NCBI RefSeq assembly: GCF_011075055.1
Contig: NC_058141.1
Coordinates: 1,302,001-1,366,000, forward strand
Direction: 5' to 3'
Source: Mangifera indica
Taxonomy: Eukaryota > Streptophyta > Magnoliopsida > Sapindales > Anacardiaceae
DNA: 64,000 nt
This document shows positions 57,552 to 64,000 of this stretch, piece after piece. A program made the position numbers and the translations under genes. Positions within the stretch are counted from its first letter, which is position 1, and each line of letters begins with the position of its first letter. The notes beneath the pieces were generated by a model that saw only the letters and a program-made list of their open reading frames with translations, ran no database searches and was not told the DNA's origin.

Positions 57552-60500
57552 TCATGAATACCATTGATCAGGCACTGTAAGAAAATAGCTCGTCATCGCT
57601 TTCCGGAACCTTTTTTTGTATTGTTTGGGAGAGATAATTGTCGGAGACACATTGTTCGGACCACCCAGAATCCCACTAGCTTTAACCCATGTCTCCAAAT
57701 GTTTGTCCCACGTATACTGTCTCATGAAATCGATGATCCCCAAAACCAGGTCCTTGCGCTCTTCATCCACCCCAACCAGCAATGAGTAGTCCATTACATC
57801 AACAGACTGCAGAAGCACAATCATCGATGGTAAGACAGAAGGTGAGCATTCATACAAAATACTAAATGCTCAGGACTTGAAAATCAATCTGACTCAAATC
57901 TAGGCTAAAACTGGACGTATAGAGTGAAAGATAGGGGATCCATATTCATGATGTATGAGGATGCCAAATGAAAAACTCACCGCCAAAAATGATGTGTCAT
58001 TCCAAATGGCTCTCTCTAAGCTTCTCTTTGCCTTGCTTCCAAGAAATATTGGGTCTGTTCGCAGATTTTCCATGAGATTCATATCTAGAAGTACCTTGTT
58101 TGTGCCTGTTGTATCTGAATTGTATCGCGATCTCGCAGAGCCCTTAAGGTCATAGACCTTTGAGATGCTTCTCCTGAAAAAGAGATTTTCCATTACCATC
58201 AAGTCCATTTTTATTTCCTTGCCACCTTTCAGGTGTTTTACAGAGACCTGCAATCAAAACATTTGAATAAGAATCACAATCCATGGGAGTTCTTCAACGT
58301 TTCACCCCAGTGCCCACAATAACCCATGCATCAGCACACACATGAAAAGTAACAACTAACCTGATAGATGCCAAGAATTTTAGCCAGACAAGTTGGGCTT
58401 CGTGAATTAAGAGATTTTGTCAAATATTTGAAGTAATCTGGTGCAAATTCCACAAAGGAATCCAACTCCGTCTTTTTGACTTGTTTTATAATGAATCTCT
58501 CATCCAATGACTTTGCAAAAAAAACATTGCTTTTTCCACCTTGTGCGCACCATCTCTGACTTCGGCTCAAGGAACGCACGAAATCCACTTCACCAGGACA
58601 ACATTTCTTTCTAAGAGAGTCAAACTGCTTCGCAAAGTAACAAGTGACAGAGAACTTCACTTTACCACCAGCAATTGAAGACTCATCCCCAAAAGACATT
58701 GTCAGGTGTGGAGACTTCTTGGGATCTGTAAACAAGTTACTCATAGAAGCATCTTCAGATCCGTAACTTCCATGGTGGATATAATCCAAATCCAAAGAGC
58801 CAGACATCTGCCAGGCTGAAAAGGTGGAAACCTCAGAACCTTCTTTATTGATCTCATTGGCACTCCACACTCCTTCATGCTCATTCAACTTATCAGCAAC
58901 ACAGTTCTCATACTCCTCCGAACTGAGAGCATATGATATTATGCTGGCAGGATCACTATCATAAACAGCAACAACTAAATCATTATTGCCCCTATGGGGA
59001 AGCAGCAACCGAGCCCCATCAGCCACATGAGAAGCAGAGGAGATAAATGAGGGTGTTGAACTGAGAACCAAATTTAGCTTCTGTGACTCCAGAGGTAACA
59101 TTTGGGAGCAAGTCCTCATTATATTAGATACCGGATCTCTGACCATACTCCTATATTCTCCAGAAGCATGGAAAGATCTAAGTGATGACAAATGCAATGA
59201 AGAAGGGGGTAATCCTTTCAAGATTCTTTCCTTGATTCTCAAAGCAGAATCAAAAGAATGAACTCTCACCGGAGCAGTTGGCCTTTCAAAAGACGGATTA
59301 TCGACTTTTCTAATTTGCCCAACAAAACCAACCTGGAGGCCATCTCTCTGACACACTTGTAGAGGCTGAGCTAATTGATCAGTTCCTGTCCATGCAGAAT
59401 CTATTCTCTCAGACAGAGTGGATGCAATTTCACCATCTGAATGTACATCCTCCTCTCTATTATGATGAGATGAGCTTAATACAGAAATGTCTGAACCAAA
59501 AGGTTCTATGGTTTCCCTCTGTTCTGAGAATGAATCATTTACAGGAGACTCCTGTACTTCTAAAGGTCCAGACACATTTTCCTCATGCCTATTGTCAACT
59601 TTACCATCCTTGCACAATGAATCATTTCTCAACTCTTTTAGTTGGGCATAAGATGCATCCCGGGGAGTCGCCTTGACAATAGAACCTTTCTTAAGAAGAG
59701 AGCTCAACGAACAAAGTTGAAGATCCCAAGCATGTGAACCAATGAGAAGGGCACGTCTCAAACGGTTCAGTTCAAGTATGTCTACAGGTGTCTGGCATGG
59801 TTCTGAAGTCTCCATAATAACCGGTTGTAGAACACCCTATTCACATGGAGACCAATTAAAACAATAAACTCATTATTTGAATATATAAAGCATAAAGGAA
59901 AATTTGATTCTCTGCATGCACTTGCCAAGATACCATGGACCTAAAATTTGCAATAGTTTTGATATTCTAAAAGCAAAACTGACACTCAGACTTCAGAGAA
60001 AGCTTACCATGTAATCATTCCTTTCCATTTTAATCTGATCCTTCAGTTCCACAATGCGGCTCTTTAAACTGGCTGCATCTGCAGTTCCACATCCAGTGAA
60101 ACTACTTTTCTGTTCCATGCCTTCCAGTACATCAGATATCTCAGCATACACAGTTTCCAGCTTATCCATTAGCTGTTGAAAAAGATGAGATAAATAAACT
60201 GGTAAGTTAAAACACCGAAAGCATGCAAAATTTGCTGCAGGTCTTTAATAAATTGAATTATGATTTTGGCATCAGTGCAGTGAAAGAATGCAAAAATCCT
60301 TATTTCATAAAATCACCTTTTCTGCCTCTTTTCTTATCCACTCCTGTTGAGAATGGCCATTGAATTCAAGAACTGACGGGGGTAAATAAACAGAGAGAAT
60401 ATCAATAGGGGAATAACGGAAGAATGCAATCATGCTCCCAAACCTGTCAAATAACACATTTCAGCGATCACCAACATGGAAATCAATAAATAAAAAGATA

Positions 60501-63500
60501 TATTTAAGCTGTGAAGACTTTACCCATAGTATCGGAGGCAGTCCCTTTGCAAGGAATGACCACAGCTTGCAACACGATTAGCAGTAGCATGATTTGAAAA
60601 GCTAAGCTCTAAAAACTTTCCAAAAGAAAGTCCCCAGGCAGCATCTGACATTACCACTCGACGAGTTGCTGGAGGGACTCCATCTGTATGAGCACACCTT
60701 AGGCATCGATGCCACATCCATATCTTGCCATCCCGTTTCCTGGGTAGCTTTACAGAGGAGAGGTGTTTAACATTGATTGTTAGATTTCCCTGCTGGTGGG
60801 TATAACATATAACATGGGTTTCTGCTGACTCATTACATGTTCGACAACAGGCAGTCTGGCAAAAAAAGAATCTTGTAAATTCATTAGATTAGGAATAATA
60901 CAAAAGAAGATTAAACAAAGAACCCTTAAATGAACAACCTCATCAAACAGGTCATCATGAAGGAATCTTCCCAGAGGCTTATCAAAAGAGCCATAGAACT
61001 TAATGCGCAGGAGCCGAGAGCGTTCACATACAGTTCCTTTCAGCACACAACGACTTGAAAAAGACACCAATATACTCTGGTGAGTGTCAGCAGCTGAGAA
61101 GTACTCACTGGATGGTTCATCTTCCATAGCCTTATCAAATTTTGTCAATTCATGAATCTCCCCAAGCTGCCCCTCCTCTTGACCCATGATATCTTGCAAC
61201 TCCGGTTGTATAAGATTACTAGCATCAAAGGAACAGACACTGGCCTCCTTCAAATCATTGCATAGATTTAGGGATTGCAAATTTAGGCTGTCATCAGGTT
61301 CTAAATCATCATTGCATGCTTCAGAGGTTGCATCATCAAACCTATGATCCATGGAAATAGAAGAGCAAATATACTTGGGATCAAAATGCCCAGACAATGA
61401 TTCCAATCCTCCATTCTCCAGATTGAGATTCACAGATCCATCATCCTGGGTACATGCATTGGCTACTGCCTGACAATTACTAACAACTTGAGAATTAGGG
61501 ATAACAGAAATGGAATTATCAGGTATTATCCTCTCTGGTATCATAAGTGAGTGATTTAGTCTGATTTTAGGCAGAGAAGCACCCTCGTCAGCAAGGAAAG
61601 AAGTCTCAAGGGATAAGTGATAGGCTGCAAATACTGCATAATGAACAACATGCTTAACTTTCTTAAGTTCTTCCCTAGAAGCACCCCTCAGCAGGACCTA
61701 CAAAATGAACCCCAACAAGCTGATCTTAGAAAACCAGATTGAAATCTTTCTACATCAAACAATTAAATCTTACACTCACATTAAATAGCAAAATCAAAAG
61801 CACAATATATATACAGATTTGGATCATATTTTCCTTAACAAGAGTTATAAAAAGAAACAATGAAAACATACTACACAAGTACTATTGAAAGAGAGTAGAA
61901 CAAGAAGTCCAGCAAGTCAAGTTGTACTCCGAAGCATGAAAGAAAATGGACACTTGTAGAAAAGATGGTATATGATGCAAAAGAGATTCTGATATTGAAC
62001 CACATAAATTCAAAGATTCAAAACAAACAAAAGAAATGATAGGCTTGGGCAGAAACACTACCGTGCAAGCTAAACGCCTTGGACACCCTTCAAAATACAT
62101 CAATGTTTTTGATGGTTTTTTGTTTAACTGGTTGGTGGGCTCATGTTCTTCAGATACTTTTTCTAACCGGAACAGTTCACAGTGCCCAAGTTGTGTTGCT
62201 GAAACATTATCAATTGATTGACCAATCAGAGCACCAGTGCACCGAGCTACCCGCTCCAGCAATGGCTTCTTTACATTGAGCACTAATGAAATATCCTTTG
62301 TCAAAAGTAGTTCTTGTGCAAATGATGACACACTTTTTTCCACCAGCAAAACATTCGGGCGAAGAGCCTCTATCTTTGAAATTACCATCTTGAGATGATC
62401 ATTCTCCTATTTAAAAAGGATTAAAAATAATGGTTCAGAACTTCGTTAGGGTACATTTTCACCTATTTGTATAATAGAGCATATGCTAGAAAGAACCTGT
62501 TGCATTAATGTATCAAAAGAAGCCAACTGATTTGCAACTCTCTGATATTCAAGTGCTCCTCCTAAAATAAGCAATCTAGGATTTTTGTACTGTGATGTCA
62601 TGCGCTTGTGCTTTATATTTTTTGTACAAACTACCCCCTTAATAAGGGTGCTGCATACATGAAAAAGAACTACAGTTAATGGAAGGTGACATTTAATGTA
62701 CACAAGCAAAGGGTCTGGAAAACAAAGAACTGTAATGTTGCAAAAATACTAAGCATGATTACCTCGCACTTGGGTTTCCTGATGCTATACATTTAACCTT
62801 TACATAATCAACAGGATCCATACTGCCTCCTCTGCTTGTATCTGGTTTCACAAAATTAGCAGCCTGCCATGCTATCATTGTGACTATGCCAAGCCAGTCC
62901 TCAGTAGTATCCTCTTTCCCCACTTTGATACCCTCAGCTCGTAATAGCTCTGAAACTAGTGCCCTAAAATGCCCTTGTACCACAGCTCTAAGAGGTTTTT
63001 TATAATCTTCATTATGCTTGTCCTTGGCAGGAAACATGCTAGAAGGGCTACTACTGGATGAGAACATTACACTTGATTCCCCAATATCATCATCGTCATC
63101 ATCATAGGAGAAGAAATTACTTTCCACCTCATCATTTTCATCATCAGGTAGCGGGGGATACCAGATAAGACAATTAGTTTCAAAATCCAATGGCTTCTGT
63201 GATCTACCGTCTTGATATCGAAAATTTGATAGGTCAGCAGAGTAATCATCAGTATTTTCTGGATCCCCAGACCCTCTATCAGGCCTTTTTAAAACAGCCA
63301 AACTTTCTTGATGGACGGGACTATCATTCTGAGGCAATGGGCTTCCCTCTTGTGCCTGCTGTACACTATGCCTGCCTCTATATGGAGTAAAATTATTCCT
63401 AGAGGGGCTGTCAACGGGACTTGATCCCAATGACTTAAAATTGTAAAATTCATGTCTAGCACTAATATTATTCGCATCTATATCTGAAATATCATGACAA

Positions 63501-64000
63501 TACTCACTAGATGAGCTGAAAAAGTGCTTCCCACATCCCTCTATCTCTTCTCCATCACTCCTGGATCAATAAAACACAATCACTATCAAATAAGGCGAGA
63601 GAATGAATGTTCAGCAACAAATACAGATGTCTTGAATACACATGCATCCATACCGATTAGCCATTACAACCATCTGATAGAGATTTACCTGCTGGGTGAA
63701 CGCTGAACAGATGCCAGAGAAGGCTGAGCACTAATCATTGCATGGGGAGAGTATCCACAATCCCGGAATTCAAGATAGTGAGCAAGTCGATCACTCTGAA
63801 CCGATTCACCATTCACAGAGTAACCATTTTTCTCAGAAAAAAAACTAGGCGAAAGTGGCTCGGGGCTTTCGCGAGCTGAAACAGAAGGATGCACTTTCTC
63901 ACTGTTCTTCCTCCCACATCCATGCCTCAGACTTATCCCATTACAAAACTGGCAAGCCTTAGTACTCTCTCTAGACTCAGTACTCTGATTACACCTCCCA
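57552..64000 (-). CDS. FAB1/PIKfyve-type phosphatidylinositol-3-phosphate 5-kinase, 3' part (FAB1C/D-like)
   Basis: Eleven exons on the - strand, open at the window edge: 63689-64000, 62763-63560, 62497-62650, 62062-62406, 60939-61697, 60524-60855, 60317-60443, 60008-60172, 58361-59836, 57981-58247, 57552-57806. All junctions are GT-AG and keep one frame of 1662 codons plus stop. The enzyme makes PI(3,5)P2 on endosomal and vacuolar membranes. In order: the end of an N-terminal Cys-rich segment ([13 protein letters not shown]), an acidic FAB1 block ([18 protein letters not shown]), the GroEL/TCP1-like domain (GVVCTKN..., [35 protein letters not shown]), a Cys-rich FAB1 region ([20 protein letters not shown]), a coiled-coil-like stretch, and the PIP kinase domain ([24 protein letters not shown], activation loop [17 protein letters not shown]). 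The N-terminal Cys segment is more like FAB1C/D than the FYVE-bearing FAB1A/B, but most of it lies outside. It looks intact. Confidence 0.93.

Overview
This is a gene-poor, AT-rich window of a eudicot nuclear genome. The evidence is spliced genes with GT-AG introns, an R2R3-MYB repressor of the flavonoid type, a plant-type FAB1 lipid kinase, and plant families of transposable elements. I cannot name the species from the sequence.

Three protein-coding genes look real. (1) An R2R3-MYB gene on the + strand (13993-15432, three exons) of the subgroup-4 / C2-type repressor class. It carries the bHLH-binding signature, the C1 motif and an LxLxL EAR motif. Its C-terminus looks cut short by a one-base expansion of an A-run. 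(2) A DUF4228/PADRE-domain gene on the + strand (49292-51934, two exons, 1.9-kb intron). (3) The 3' eleven exons of a FAB1 (PIKfyve-type, probably FAB1C/D-like) phosphatidylinositol-3-phosphate 5-kinase on the - strand (57552 to beyond 64000), open at its 5' end. I see no functional link between the three.

Most of the rest is mobile DNA, layered in several ages. 0-9 kb: a diverged 0.75-1.1 kb direct duplication (1-760 and 7985-9062), two MULE-like foldback elements (3231-4018, 7011-7799), a short hAT derivative (5011-5980) and a tRNA-type SINE (6767-6984). 9.9-12.8 kb: a decayed hAT element with a broken transposase. 15.6-27.8 kb: many small inverted-repeat elements and a second direct duplication (22650-23880 / 26051-27840) whose two copies carry different later insertions. 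28.4-40.7 kb: a decayed Ty3/gypsy chromovirus (Tekay/Del-like, - strand) whose 5' LTR was later invaded by a 2.8-kb hAT element (37691-40502). 42.8-45.85 kb: two copies of a long-TIR foldback element, each with a perfect 9-bp target duplication. 53.1-56.0 kb: a copia relic.

The least expected signal is a dispersed family of about 0.2-0.5 kb elements rich in TTGAGTTCAA-like words. At least a dozen copies are recognisable. They share imperfect inverted ends (AGGGxTGGAxTCGA) and in several cases 8-9 bp flanking duplications, and split into two subfamilies by their internal core. I read them as a MITE family, possibly Mutator-like.

All splice sites and domain calls were read by eye from the sequence. 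No database search was run.
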